DNA of 15,854 bases, from NCBI GenBank assembly GCA_044375555.1, contig JBILML010000045.1, positions 1 through 15,854 of the forward strand, given 5' to 3'. This document shows, piece after piece, positions 6,982-14,168 of this stretch. Both the position numbers and the translations under genes were made by a program. The number at the start of each line of letters is the position of its first letter. Position 1 is the stretch's first letter. Source of the stretch: UBA967 sp044375555 (GTDB lineage: Bacteria; Verrucomicrobiota; Verrucomicrobiia; Chthoniobacterales; Terrimicrobiaceae). Under the pieces are notes generated by a model. The model was not told the DNA's origin. It saw only the letters and a program-made list of their open reading frames with translations, and searched no databases.

Positions 6982-7502
6982 GGAACCGCCTCCGGCTTGG
7001 GCGCGGCTTTCTTTTTTCCAAATTCCGACTCGCGTCCGATGATTGGAAATTTGGCCTGCAAAGCAGCGATTTCTTGAGGGAGAAATCCTCCGGGCACATA
7101 GAAAATCCCATCAGCCACCGTGCCGGAGATTTTCATAATGGAAGCGGGGCGGCCGTTGATCAAAACCACGGCGGTTCGGCCTTTGTCCTCGAGCGTGAGT
7201 TGATGAAGTTTGTGCGCGCCGTGGGCATCGAGTCGAAAATAAGCACCCGCCATGCCGTCATTTCCTGGGAACGGATAGAAGGCTTTGAAGTCGCGCTCAT
7301 TCACCGCGGGAACTTTCCGGATCGGAATTTTCCGGCCGCCTGTGAGTTCGAGTTCGGTGACGAAGGAGGTGCCATCGGAAGCCACCCCCTCGCAATGGAG
7401 GCGGACGGTGGTGGTCGGAGTTTTCTTGGTTCCTGCGAAAGTCGCGGAGGCAAGAAGTGACAGGGTTGTGGCGAGGACGAGAAAAGGGATCTTTCGGCGC
7501 AT
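6978..7502 (-). CDS. Secreted protein with a SecD-P1-head-like domain, function unknown
   Basis: The 174-residue product has an N-terminal signal peptide (about 1-23, ending SATFAG). Residues 85-155 resemble the P1 head subdomain of SecD/SecDF. They contain the run YFRLDAHGAHKLHQLT, then GRTAVVLINGRPAS, a glycine-containing turn and FLPQEIAALQAKFP. These line up with the SecD pattern of a strand, 'G..f..lT', 'lAivLdg.v.s' and 'f...eA..la..l'. There are no SecD membrane helices, so this would be a free domain in the periplasm. The tail is rich in lysine, alanine and proline. It overlaps the M23 peptidase start by four bases, so the two are made together. It is first in a minus-strand run and divergent from the BsuPI gene. 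The domain match is by eye and moderately sure; the role is unknown. Confidence 0.75.
   Translation of the reverse strand: MRRKIPFLVLATTLSLLASATFAGTKKTPTTTVRLHCEGVASDGTSFVTELELTGGRKIPIRKVPAVNERDFKAFYPFPGNDGMAGAYFRLDAHGAHKLHQLTLEDKGRTAVVLINGRPASIMKISGTVADGIFYVPGGFLPQEIAALQAKFPIIGRESEFGKKKAAPKPEAVP
6989..6993 (-). promoter_or_regulatory. Shine-Dalgarno of the M23 peptidase gene
   Basis: On the minus strand GGAGG stands seven bases before the GTG at 6981. It lies inside the end of the upstream gene. It decides the GTG start and shows that Shine-Dalgarno pairing is available in this organism, although most other genes in the window lack it. Confidence 0.7.
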
Positions 7503-7536
7503 GTCTGGGCGCGTGGACGAAGGTTAAGGAAGCCGA

Positions 7537-7587
7537 AGCGTAGGCGAGTGTTTGGGAATTGCAACCGCTCGGTGCCTCCGATACCAC
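7537..7587. promoter_or_regulatory. Possible back-to-back promoters sharing a TTGCAA box
   Basis: The 93-base gap between the two divergent genes holds TTGCAA at 7559-7564, which reads the same on both strands. On the plus strand it is followed after 17 bases by TACCAC (7582-7587), only eight bases before the ATG at 7596. On the minus strand it is followed after 16 bases by TACGCT (7542-7537), about 35 bases before the ATG at 7502. One -35-like box might thus serve both directions. The boxes are weak matches and the idea is unproven. Confidence 0.3.
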
Positions 7588-7595
7588 TTTCGCCC

Positions 7596-8243
7596 ATGAA
7601 CCGCCTTGCCGCCGTCCTTCTTGCCATGCCGCTGGCTGTGGCCGTTGCCTTGGATTCCCAAGATGCCTCGACGCCTTTTGAATGGACCCCGCCGGACGAG
7701 ATCACGCCGTTCTTCGTGAGCGACTCGGAATTCTATTCTAAAGAGCAAAAAATCCTCAGGGCCACCTCGCCGGCAAGCCAGTATCCGTTGGTAAAAGATG
7801 GACCGCAAACCGTGAGCGGACAGGTGCAGAGTTTTTTCACCAACATGTTTGCCTCGGTAAATCTTCGGGGAGTTTCGGCAACTCGCGAGGAGGCCGAGCT
7901 AACCGTGAACCCCGAGGCCCCAACCCTCGCCGACACACGCGAAGTCGGGGTGAACTACTCGATCCGCAACAACTCAAACCGCATGGCCCGGCTTGATTTT
8001 TCGACCAGCCAACGGATCGAAATCCTCACCAAAAATTCTGCCGGCAGCACGATTGATCGTTGGTCGGATGACCGCTCCTTCCAGCCTCAAGAGGGAATTG
8101 TGGTTATCAATCCCGATGAGCGCATCGAATACCGGGAAAAAATTTCCACCCGCGATATGAAGTCCGGCCAAACCTACGAGGTCGAGGCCATGCTCAAATC
8201 GGATCCCGATTTCCGGCTCCAAAAACCACTCACACCGCGCTGA
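7596..8243 (+). CDS. Secreted protein with BsuPI-like domain
   Basis: The product from the ATG at 7596 is 215 residues and begins with a signal peptide (MNRLAAVLLAMPLAVAVA); the longer upstream frame would bury it, so I chose this start. Residues from about 120 to 205 resemble the BsuPI immunoglobulin-like domain. The run VNYSIRNNSNRMARLDFSTS is followed by a strand carrying a hydrophobic tail residue pattern, then DRWSDDRSFQPQEGIVVINPDE. The Bacillus name-giver inhibits intracellular proteinase, but here the protein is exported and such domains often just mediate binding. The first half (about 20-115) is unfamiliar. It is the first gene of a plus-strand run and lies 21 bases before the next small secreted protein. 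No Shine-Dalgarno is seen. Confidence 0.82.
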   Translation: MNRLAAVLLAMPLAVAVALDSQDASTPFEWTPPDEITPFFVSDSEFYSKEQKILRATSPASQYPLVKDGPQTVSGQVQSFFTNMFASVNLRGVSATREEAELTVNPEAPTLADTREVGVNYSIRNNSNRMARLDFSTSQRIEILTKNSAGSTIDRWSDDRSFQPQEGIVVINPDERIEYREKISTRDMKSGQTYEVEAMLKSDPDFRLQKPLTPR

Positions 8244-8264
8244 GTTTTGCATCCCGGAAGCTCT

Positions 8265-8795
8265 ATGCGGCTACTCCTCGCGCCGGCTTTGATTGCCATT
8301 CTCGCCTTGCCGGTTCCGCTCCGGGCCCAGCAGCAGGAAAGGAAACTGCTCGATCGCATCCAGCGCCCCAATATGGAGCTGACGAATCCCATGCAGGCCA
8401 AATCCTTCGAGGGCGGAGGCGGGGTGCAGATGAAAAGTGCCAACATTGGAAAGACCCCTTACGACGCGGGAAAAACGGCGAATCTCAAGGAGTTTTCGGG
8501 CGCCCGCTCGTTTCTGGGCATTAAGAATCCATGGTTTGGGAATCGCATTTTCGAGACCAAGGCCGCCCCACTCTCTGGCGCGGCCAACCTTACTTCCTCC
8601 TTCCCGGTTCGCGACGCGGCGGTGGGGGGATTTTCTACTTCCGACAAGAAAGCCCAAGTCGCGTCTTCCGACCTGAAACTCCGTCCATTCCTGATACAGG
8701 GCAACTCCGCGCAAGGGCTTGATCAAATCTCCGATCAAATTTCGAAGGAGATGACCATTGACGACATTCGCGAGATCCTCAACAAACCGCGCTGA
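8265..8795 (+). CDS. Small secreted protein of unknown function
   Basis: I do not recognise this 176-residue protein. From the ATG at 8265 it starts with a good signal peptide (MRLLLAPALIAILALPVPLRAQ). The rest is polar, rich in glycine, alanine, serine and lysine, with a GGGG run (EGGGGVQMK) and no cysteines, which suggests a mostly unstructured periplasmic protein. The C-terminus (DQISDQISKEMTIDDIREILNKPR) looks helical. I preferred the ATG to an upstream TTG at 8247 because GGAAG stands five bases before it and the signal peptide then begins cleanly. It sits between the BsuPI gene and tyrS, 21 and 11 bases away. It may work with the BsuPI protein in the envelope. Confidence 0.75.
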   Translation: MRLLLAPALIAILALPVPLRAQQQERKLLDRIQRPNMELTNPMQAKSFEGGGGVQMKSANIGKTPYDAGKTANLKEFSGARSFLGIKNPWFGNRIFETKAAPLSGAANLTSSFPVRDAAVGGFSTSDKKAQVASSDLKLRPFLIQGNSAQGLDQISDQISKEMTIDDIREILNKPR

Positions 8796-8806
8796 TTTTT
8801 TTGAAC

Positions 8807-9964
8807 ATGTCTGACATCCAATTTCTCTTACGGGGCTGCGCCAAGGTCATCAGCGAGCAGGAACTCGCCGAGAAGCTCAAACTCGGCCGCCCGCTCCGTG
8901 TGAAGCTCGGCGTCGATCCCACCGCGCCGGACATCCACCTCGGCCACAGCATCGCGCTCTCGAAGCTCCGAGATTTTCAAGATCAAGGCCATGATGCCAT
9001 CCTGATTATTGGGGATTTCACGGCGATGATTGGCGATCCCACGGGTCGTTCGGTTACTCGCCCGCAACTCACCCACGATGAGGTTTTGGAAAACGCCAAA
9101 AGTTTCCAAGAGCAGGCCTTCAAAATTCTCGACCGCGAGCGTGCGACGATCGTTTTCAACGGCGAGTGGTTCAAGGGAATGACTTTCGAGGAAGTCATCA
9201 AACTCAATAGCCGCGTGACGCTTCAGCAGATGCTCGTGCGGGAGGATTTCCGTGACCGGCTCGACAAGGGCCAGCCAATCCGCGCCCATGAAATTCAATA
9301 CCCGATCATGCAGGGATGGGACTCCGTGATGATCAAAGCCGATGTGGAACTCGGCGGCACCGACCAACTTTTCAATATCATGGTCGGCCGCGACCTCCAG
9401 CACGAGGAGGGCATGGCGCGCCAAGTCGCCATGACGATGCCGATCCTCGAGGGTCTCGACGGCCACCAGAAGATGAGCAAGAGCCTCGGGAACTATGTCG
9501 CGCTCACGGATCCGCCGGCGTCGATGTTCGGAAAGCTCATGAGCATCAGCGACGAGTTGATGGTCCGCTACTACGATATTTTGCTCCACGAATCTCTGCC
9601 CGCTGGCCATCCGATGGAGGCGAAAAAAAGTCTCGCCCGCCGGATCACGGCTCGATTCCACAGCGAGGAACTCGCCGGTCAGGCACTCGAGGATTTCAAT
9701 ATCCGCTTCAGCGCCCGCGATCTGGCGCAGGCGGATTTGCCGGTTTTCACGCCCGGCGCTTCGCGGGACATTCTCAGCGTCGTCGTCGAGGCCTTTGCCT
9801 CATGTTTTCAAACCACCCGCTCGCGCTCCGATGCCCGCCGCCTCGTGGAGGGTGGAAGCGTTCAGTGGAACGGAACCAAATTCTCGGATCCCAAGGCCCT
9901 GCTTCCGTCAGAGTCTGGCGTGCTGAAGCTCGACAAGACCCGGGCGGTTCGGATCAACGCCTGA
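8807..9964 (+). CDS. tyrS: Tyrosine--tRNA ligase
   Basis: This class I synthetase charges tRNA-Tyr with tyrosine in the cytoplasm. The 385-residue product has the HIGH-type signature HLGH (44-47) within VDPTAPDIHLGHSIALSKL. It also has a tyrosine-pocket region with MQGWDSVMIKADVELGGTDQ, and KMSKS (222-226). The C-terminal S4 RNA-binding domain covers about 325-385. The variant with HLGH and this length belongs to the TyrZ-like branch, not the HIGH branch of E. coli-type TyrS. I chose ATG 8807 over the in-frame TTG at 8801, which would only add two residues. It starts 11 bases after the previous stop and ends seven bases before the TPR gene. No T-box is possible in so short a gap. Confidence 0.97.
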   Translation: MSDIQFLLRGCAKVISEQELAEKLKLGRPLRVKLGVDPTAPDIHLGHSIALSKLRDFQDQGHDAILIIGDFTAMIGDPTGRSVTRPQLTHDEVLENAKSFQEQAFKILDRERATIVFNGEWFKGMTFEEVIKLNSRVTLQQMLVREDFRDRLDKGQPIRAHEIQYPIMQGWDSVMIKADVELGGTDQLFNIMVGRDLQHEEGMARQVAMTMPILEGLDGHQKMSKSLGNYVALTDPPASMFGKLMSISDELMVRYYDILLHESLPAGHPMEAKKSLARRITARFHSEELAGQALEDFNIRFSARDLAQADLPVFTPGASRDILSVVVEAFASCFQTTRSRSDARRLVEGGSVQWNGTKFSDPKALLPSESGVLKLDKTRAVRINA

Positions 9965-9971
9965 GCGATCG

Positions 9972-11714
9972 ATGCGTCCGGAATTTTTCCAGCGCCGGTG
10001 GGAGCCGAATTGGGGGCTTTCTCGCCATACCTTTTACAAGACCCTTTTCTGGCTTCTCATGGGGTTGATCGCCTATCGCGGCTTTCTTTTTGGAAAAGGG
10101 ATTTTCGATTCTCAGAGGGCGACAAGTCTCGCCGGCCAGGCTCAAGCGCAGGTCGCCGCTGGAGATAAGGAGCAGGCGATTCTCACGCTCAAACAGGCTC
10201 TCACGCTTGATGCGTCGAACCCGAGGGCGGCTCGGGTGATGGCTCGCCTGCTTGACGCGGAAGGGAACTCAGTGGCTGTGGAATACCACCGATTGGTGAC
10301 CGATTCCAGCGAGGCAACACTCGAAGATTTTCGCCTGATGGCGCTCTCTGCCGCACGCCATGGAGAAGAGGAAGCGGCCTTGAAATCTGCGAAAAAAAAT
10401 CGCGAACTCGGAGGCGATCCGGCTTTTCCTGATCTCATCAACGCCCAAATCCTCGCGATGAAAGGCGATGGTTCCGGAAGGGAAAAAGTCCTCCGATCTG
10501 CTGTTCAAGCGAGAGAATCCAGCGAAACCCTCACCGCATTGGCGGATCTGCTCATGTCCGACCGCGAGATGTTCGATTTGAATGCTCCCGAGGCCTTGCA
10601 GTTGCTTCGGCGGGCGGCGGAGATAGACGATGGACCTGACGGCCTGATGGCGCTCCGAAAAGCTTTGGCTTTCGGTATCATGACCCCTGATCAGCGATCC
10701 ACCTGCCTGGAACTTTACCGCTCACATCCCGCCGCAAATACCGCCTCGCAACTCGATGCAGCCGGAATCGAGATCACACTCGATCCTGTAGCACGCCCTT
10801 CCGTTGTTAGAAAAACCCAAGAACTTTTCCGAACTCTTCCGTTGGCAGAGAGAGTCCAAGCCGCGCAGTGGTTTCTTCAAAACGGCGAGCCCCGCGCTGT
10901 CATTGAAATCATCCCCTTGTCTCAAGCCGCCAGTGGGCCGAAGTCCTTTCTTCTTTGGATCGATGCCGCGATGGCTTTGGGGGATTGGAGCTCGCTTGAG
11001 AAAGCCCTGAAGTCTCCCTCCTCTTCGTTGGATGATCCCTCGCGCCTCCCACTTCTTGCCCGGGCCATCAAACAACAAGGCCGCACGGCGGAGGCTGACG
11101 CGGTTTACGCCGAGGCTTTGCGCGCCACCGCATCTAATCCCGAAAAACGCTCCGAGGTTCTCGCGAGGCTTCTTGCCGCAGGGGAGTGGGGCCTTTTTGA
11201 AAACAACATCGCGATGGTGGTCAATGACCCGAAAAGCGCGGCCTCAGCGATTCGAGCCTGGGTGCCGCTGGCTCGAGAGCAACGCAGTTCCGCGCGCTTG
11301 CTAGGATTTTACGAGAAGGCGTTGTCCAGCCCTGTGCTGAAATCCGATTCCTACCTCCTTGATCGCTACGAATTTTGCCGGCTGATTCTCGGAATTCCGG
11401 TTCCTCTCGAAGAGGTCGAGGCACGGCTTGCTGTGGCCGGAAGCAACCCGAACTATCTCGCCACGGCGGCGCTCGGGTATCTTAAAAACAGCCGCAAGTC
11501 GAAAGCCGTTCACCTTCTTGAGGGCGGCGACAAACCCGTGGATGTCTCTCAAATGACGCCATCCCGTCAGGCTGCCGTGGCTGCGGTTCTGGCTGCCAAC
11601 GACCGTCCAGTCGAGGCCCGCGCCATTGCCGACCGAATTCCCCGCCAAAAACTCACCGTCGAGGAGGATGCTTTCCTCACTGAGGTTCTCGCCAAGGGTC
11701 CCATGTTCCATTGA
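9972..11714 (+). CDS. Membrane-anchored TPR-repeat protein, function unknown
   Basis: The 580-residue product has a basic N-terminus (MRPEFFQRRW) and one hydrophobic helix at about 22-42 (FYKTLFWLLMGLIAYRGFLF). A long all-helical region follows. Clear TPR-like units begin at GDKEQAILTLKQALTLDASNPRA (64-86), with further alanine-rich helical pairs to the C-terminus, for example GRTAEADAVYAEALRATASNPEK. By the positive-inside rule the helical domain would be in the periplasm. No catalytic motif is seen. It follows tyrS by seven bases and precedes manC by 22. TPR proteins next to GDP-mannose synthesis often serve polysaccharide assembly or export, but nothing here proves that. Confidence 0.8.
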   Translation: MRPEFFQRRWEPNWGLSRHTFYKTLFWLLMGLIAYRGFLFGKGIFDSQRATSLAGQAQAQVAAGDKEQAILTLKQALTLDASNPRAARVMARLLDAEGNSVAVEYHRLVTDSSEATLEDFRLMALSAARHGEEEAALKSAKKNRELGGDPAFPDLINAQILAMKGDGSGREKVLRSAVQARESSETLTALADLLMSDREMFDLNAPEALQLLRRAAEIDDGPDGLMALRKALAFGIMTPDQRSTCLELYRSHPAANTASQLDAAGIEITLDPVARPSVVRKTQELFRTLPLAERVQAAQWFLQNGEPRAVIEIIPLSQAASGPKSFLLWIDAAMALGDWSSLEKALKSPSSSLDDPSRLPLLARAIKQQGRTAEADAVYAEALRATASNPEKRSEVLARLLAAGEWGLFENNIAMVVNDPKSAASAIRAWVPLAREQRSSARLLGFYEKALSSPVLKSDSYLLDRYEFCRLILGIPVPLEEVEARLAVAGSNPNYLATAALGYLKNSRKSKAVHLLEGGDKPVDVSQMTPSRQAAVAAVLAANDRPVEARAIADRIPRQKLTVEEDAFLTEVLAKGPMFH

Positions 11715-11736
11715 TGCAACCCGCCAAGTTTTACCC

Positions 11737-12801
11737 ATGAAAAAAAATCCCGTTTTCGCGTTTGTGATGGCTGGTGGCAGCGGTGAGCGCTTCTGGCCAA
11801 TGAGCCGCCGTAGCACTCCGAAACACCTCCTGAAATTGCTCGGCGATCAGACTCTGCTCGAGACCACTGTTCGCCGCTTGGATGGCGTGGTTCCGTTGGG
11901 AAACACCTTCGTCCTCACCAACGAGGCCCAGATGGAATCAACTCGTGCCGCCGTCCCATTTCTTCCACCGCAAAACATCATCGCTGAGCCTGCGAAGCGA
12001 GACACCGCCCCGGCTTGTGCCTTGGCGACGGCTATCGCCCGATCACTCGATCCAGAAGCTGTCTGTGTCGTTCTTCCGGCGGACGCCATGATTCACGATG
12101 TCGCAAAATTTCGAGACCGTCTCGCCGATGCGGTGGAGGCTGCCGCTTCTGGCGCGATCGTGACGATTGGAATTCCTCCCGCATTTCCAGCCACGGGTTA
12201 CGGATATTTGGAAACCGCCGAGGCGCTTCCAGGCAGTTCGCGCGGGGGTCGGCTTCACGCTCTGAAGCGTTTTGTGGAAAAGCCCGATCTTGAAAAAGCC
12301 ACTTCCTATGTGAGCGAAGGAAACTTTTTTTGGAACGCGGGAATTTTTGTGTGGCAGGCGGGAACTTTTCTCGACGAGTCGCGGCGCCAAGTCCCCGCGC
12401 TGGCGGATTTCATCGAAGCCCTCAAAGACATTTCCGATTTGCCCCAACTCCTGACGGACCGCTTTGCCGCCCTTCCGAAAATCTCGGTTGACTACGCGAT
12501 CATGGAAAATGCCCGACAGATTTCTTCGGTCATCGCGGATTTTGATTGGGATGATGTCGGGGCCTGGACGGCGCTCCCCGCTCACATCCCGCCGGATGCC
12601 GAGGGCAATTCGAAGCGCGGTCTGGTCGTTCAACATTCCTCGCGTGACAACATCGCGATTTCCAATGGCCGCCTCATCGCTCTTTGCGGAGTCGATCATC
12701 TCGTCGTGGTCGAGACGCCGGATGCGATTCTCGTCTGCGATCGCGACAGCGTTCAACAGGTTAAGGAACTCCAGGCCCTTCTGCCGGAAAGTCTGAAATA
12801 A
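11737..12801 (+). CDS. manC: Mannose-1-phosphate guanylyltransferase
   Basis: The enzyme makes GDP-mannose from mannose-1-phosphate and GTP, a precursor for surface polysaccharides and for GDP-fucose and GDP-rhamnose. The 354-residue product carries the nucleotidyltransferase signature AGGSGERFWPMSR (12-24). Other family blocks are EPAKRDTAPA (84-93), LPAD (113-116), FVEKPD (179-184), FFWNAGIFVW, a VDYAIME stretch and DFDWDDVGAW. It lacks the extra phosphomannose isomerase domain of the bifunctional ~470-residue form, so isomerase activity must come from elsewhere. The ATG at 11737 gives the normal MKKNPVFAFVMAGG start; the frame is open further upstream, but that part overlaps the TPR gene. 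It converges with the CDF gene, with ten bases between the two stops. Confidence 0.95.
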   Translation: MKKNPVFAFVMAGGSGERFWPMSRRSTPKHLLKLLGDQTLLETTVRRLDGVVPLGNTFVLTNEAQMESTRAAVPFLPPQNIIAEPAKRDTAPACALATAIARSLDPEAVCVVLPADAMIHDVAKFRDRLADAVEAAASGAIVTIGIPPAFPATGYGYLETAEALPGSSRGGRLHALKRFVEKPDLEKATSYVSEGNFFWNAGIFVWQAGTFLDESRRQVPALADFIEALKDISDLPQLLTDRFAALPKISVDYAIMENARQISSVIADFDWDDVGAWTALPAHIPPDAEGNSKRGLVVQHSSRDNIAISNGRLIALCGVDHLVVVETPDAILVCDRDSVQQVKELQALLPESLK

Positions 12802-12809
12802 GAATGCTG

Positions 12810-12833
12810 CCTCAGCCCTCGTAGGGTTCGAGG
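12810..12833. terminator. Hairpin between convergent manC and CDF genes
   Basis: CCTC-AG-CCCT (12810-12819) can pair with AGGG-TTC-GAGG (12823-12833) over a three-base loop with a small internal mismatch. It lies nine bases past the manC stop and overlaps the last codons of the minus-strand transporter gene. No T-run is seen, so it is only a plausible terminator for manC. Confidence 0.35.
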
Positions 12834-13684
12834 TGAATGACGGCATCGAGGATGCGGGGTTTTCTTGCCAATAGGTGGTCTTTGACCTGATGCCCGATGT
12901 CATGGCCTTCGCGCACCGTTGTTTCGCCGTGCACGAGGACATGGAGTTCCACAAAAAGCCCCACGCCGCTTTTGCGAGGGCGGCATTTTTCGATGTCCAC
13001 GACGCCTGGGACTTCTCGGGCGATGGCGCGAATTTCCTCGATCAGATTTTCGGGGAGGTTTCCGTCCAGAATATCGTGGAGGGCTCGTTTGGCGATGAGG
13101 GAACCATTGATGACGATGATCGCGCAGGCGAGCAGCGCGGCGTAGTCGTCGGCTGCCTCCCAACCCGGTCCGCCAATCAGCGCAATGGCGATGCCGATCC
13201 CTGCCGCGGCTGATGTGATGGCATCAGAGAGGTGATGCCAGGCGTCGCCTTCGAGCGCGCGACTGTCGATGTCCCGGCCAAGGGCGTCGATTTTTCGGGA
13301 GAGGATCCATTTTACTGCCACCACGACCAAAAGAACCGGAAGCGTGAACCACTCGGGGGCGTGATGCGGGGTTCGAATTTCCAGCACCGAGTGCCAGGCG
13401 ATGATTCCCGCGGCAACAAGCAACGCAGCTCCGGCAAAGAGTCCGGCGAGGGATTCGATGCGGCCGTGGCCGTAGGGGTGGTTTTCGTCGGGTGGGCGCA
13501 ACGAGAGTTGGAAGCCCACCCAAGTTATCAGCGAAGTAAAAATATCGGCGGCCGACTCGATGCCATCCGCCACCAGCGCGTAGGAATTTCCAACGAGGCC
13601 AACGGAGATTTTCACGGCCATGAGCACGAGGTTGACGCATACGGTCAACAACCCGAGAGCCACGGTTTTTCCGGTGTCGATCAT
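12812..13684 (-). CDS. CDF family cation efflux transporter
   Basis: Cation diffusion facilitators export divalent metals such as Zn, Fe, Co or Mn across the inner membrane in exchange for protons. The 290-residue product from the ATG at 13684 has about six membrane helices and a cytoplasmic C-terminal dimerisation domain (about 205-290). The transport site shows ExxxD in helix 2 (Glu43-Asp47 in ADGIESAADIFTS) and HxxxD in helix 5 (His150-Asp154 in WHHLSDAIT). The common pattern has Asp or His at the first position, so the glutamate is a variant that may alter metal choice. The frame is open upstream to 13873 but that part is not CDF-like. The start overlaps the PepSY-type gene stop as ATGA, so the two are coupled. 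Confidence 0.93.
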   Translation of the reverse strand: MIDTGKTVALGLLTVCVNLVLMAVKISVGLVGNSYALVADGIESAADIFTSLITWVGFQLSLRPPDENHPYGHGRIESLAGLFAGAALLVAAGIIAWHSVLEIRTPHHAPEWFTLPVLLVVVAVKWILSRKIDALGRDIDSRALEGDAWHHLSDAITSAAAGIGIAIALIGGPGWEAADDYAALLACAIIVINGSLIAKRALHDILDGNLPENLIEEIRAIAREVPGVVDIEKCRPRKSGVGLFVELHVLVHGETTVREGHDIGHQVKDHLLARKPRILDAVIHLEPYEG

Positions 13685-14028
13685 GCGGCGCGGCGTTTTT
13701 TCGGGAGCAGGATGCCGAGCCCGAGTAGGCCAGCGCCGAGGAGGCGATGGGAAAGTCGCATCGGCTGGCGGGATTTCGATTTCACGAACATCGCCGCGCC
13801 AGAACCCAGCAGGAATAGAAGGCCCAACCCGGCAGTTAGGATTTGGAGGGTGGAAAAAACCGACCCTGCCCACTCACCGGTGTGAAGGCTCATGAGGAAA
13901 ATCCCAGCCTCTTTGTCGACGCCGAACCATTTTCTCCCAACGCGGTAAGCGAGGCCAGTAATGGCAGAGAGGGCCAGCAGGATGAAAAGCCACGGTGCGA
14001 GGCGACGATGGATGAGGCGGAGTTTCAC
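13681..14028 (-). CDS. Small PepSY-type membrane protein
   Basis: The product is 115 residues from the GTG at 14028 and begins MKLRLIHRRLAPW. This matches the first helix of PepSY-associated membrane proteins, followed by FILLALSAITGLAYRVGRKW. Two more hydrophobic stretches follow, LQILTAGLGLLFLLGSGAAM and LLGAGLLGLGILL, and the C-terminus is basic. A further GTG in the same frame at 14064 would add MQRRRLASIFETV; I prefer 14028 because it opens on the family's usual KLR.LHR start, but neither has a good Shine-Dalgarno. Proteins of this type often sit near iron uptake or membrane electron transfer genes. Here the stop overlaps the CDF start, so a shared role in metal handling at the inner membrane is likely but not shown. 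Confidence 0.75.
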   Translation of the reverse strand: MKLRLIHRRLAPWLFILLALSAITGLAYRVGRKWFGVDKEAGIFLMSLHTGEWAGSVFSTLQILTAGLGLLFLLGSGAAMFVKSKSRQPMRLSHRLLGAGLLGLGILLPKKRRAA

Positions 14029-14168
14029 GGTCTCAAAAATGGACGCCAACCTTCGCCGCTGCACTCCAAGAAATCAAAGGTCTTGGCTGTTGGGTTGGAG
14101 ATGGAGCCAGAGGTCATTGGGGATCTGGCGCTCGAGGAGCGAGCAGACCACCCCTCGGGTTCGTTCAT
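14025..14168 (-). other. Spacer between fic and the PepSY gene, with a doubtful 47-codon frame
   Basis: Between the fic stop and the PepSY start there is no gene I can support. One minus-strand frame runs from an ATG at 14168, overlapping the fic stop as ATGA, to a TGA at 14027-14025 that overlaps the PepSY GTG as GTGA. It would encode 47 residues beginning MNEPEGWSARSS. The serine-, proline- and arginine-rich product resembles no family and has no Shine-Dalgarno, so it is probably chance. A second frame ends at 14074 with VVCSLLERQIPNDLWLHLQ, which looks more protein-like and might be a gene remnant. Neither is proven. Confidence 0.2.

Noticed and set aside
11626..11736. N-terminal extension of the manC frame
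   Set aside because: It overlaps the TPR gene, and the normal guanylyltransferase start falls at 11737.
13685..13873. N-terminal extension of the CDF frame
   Set aside because: The added 63 residues are proline- and arginine-rich, lie over the PepSY gene, and are unlike CDF proteins.
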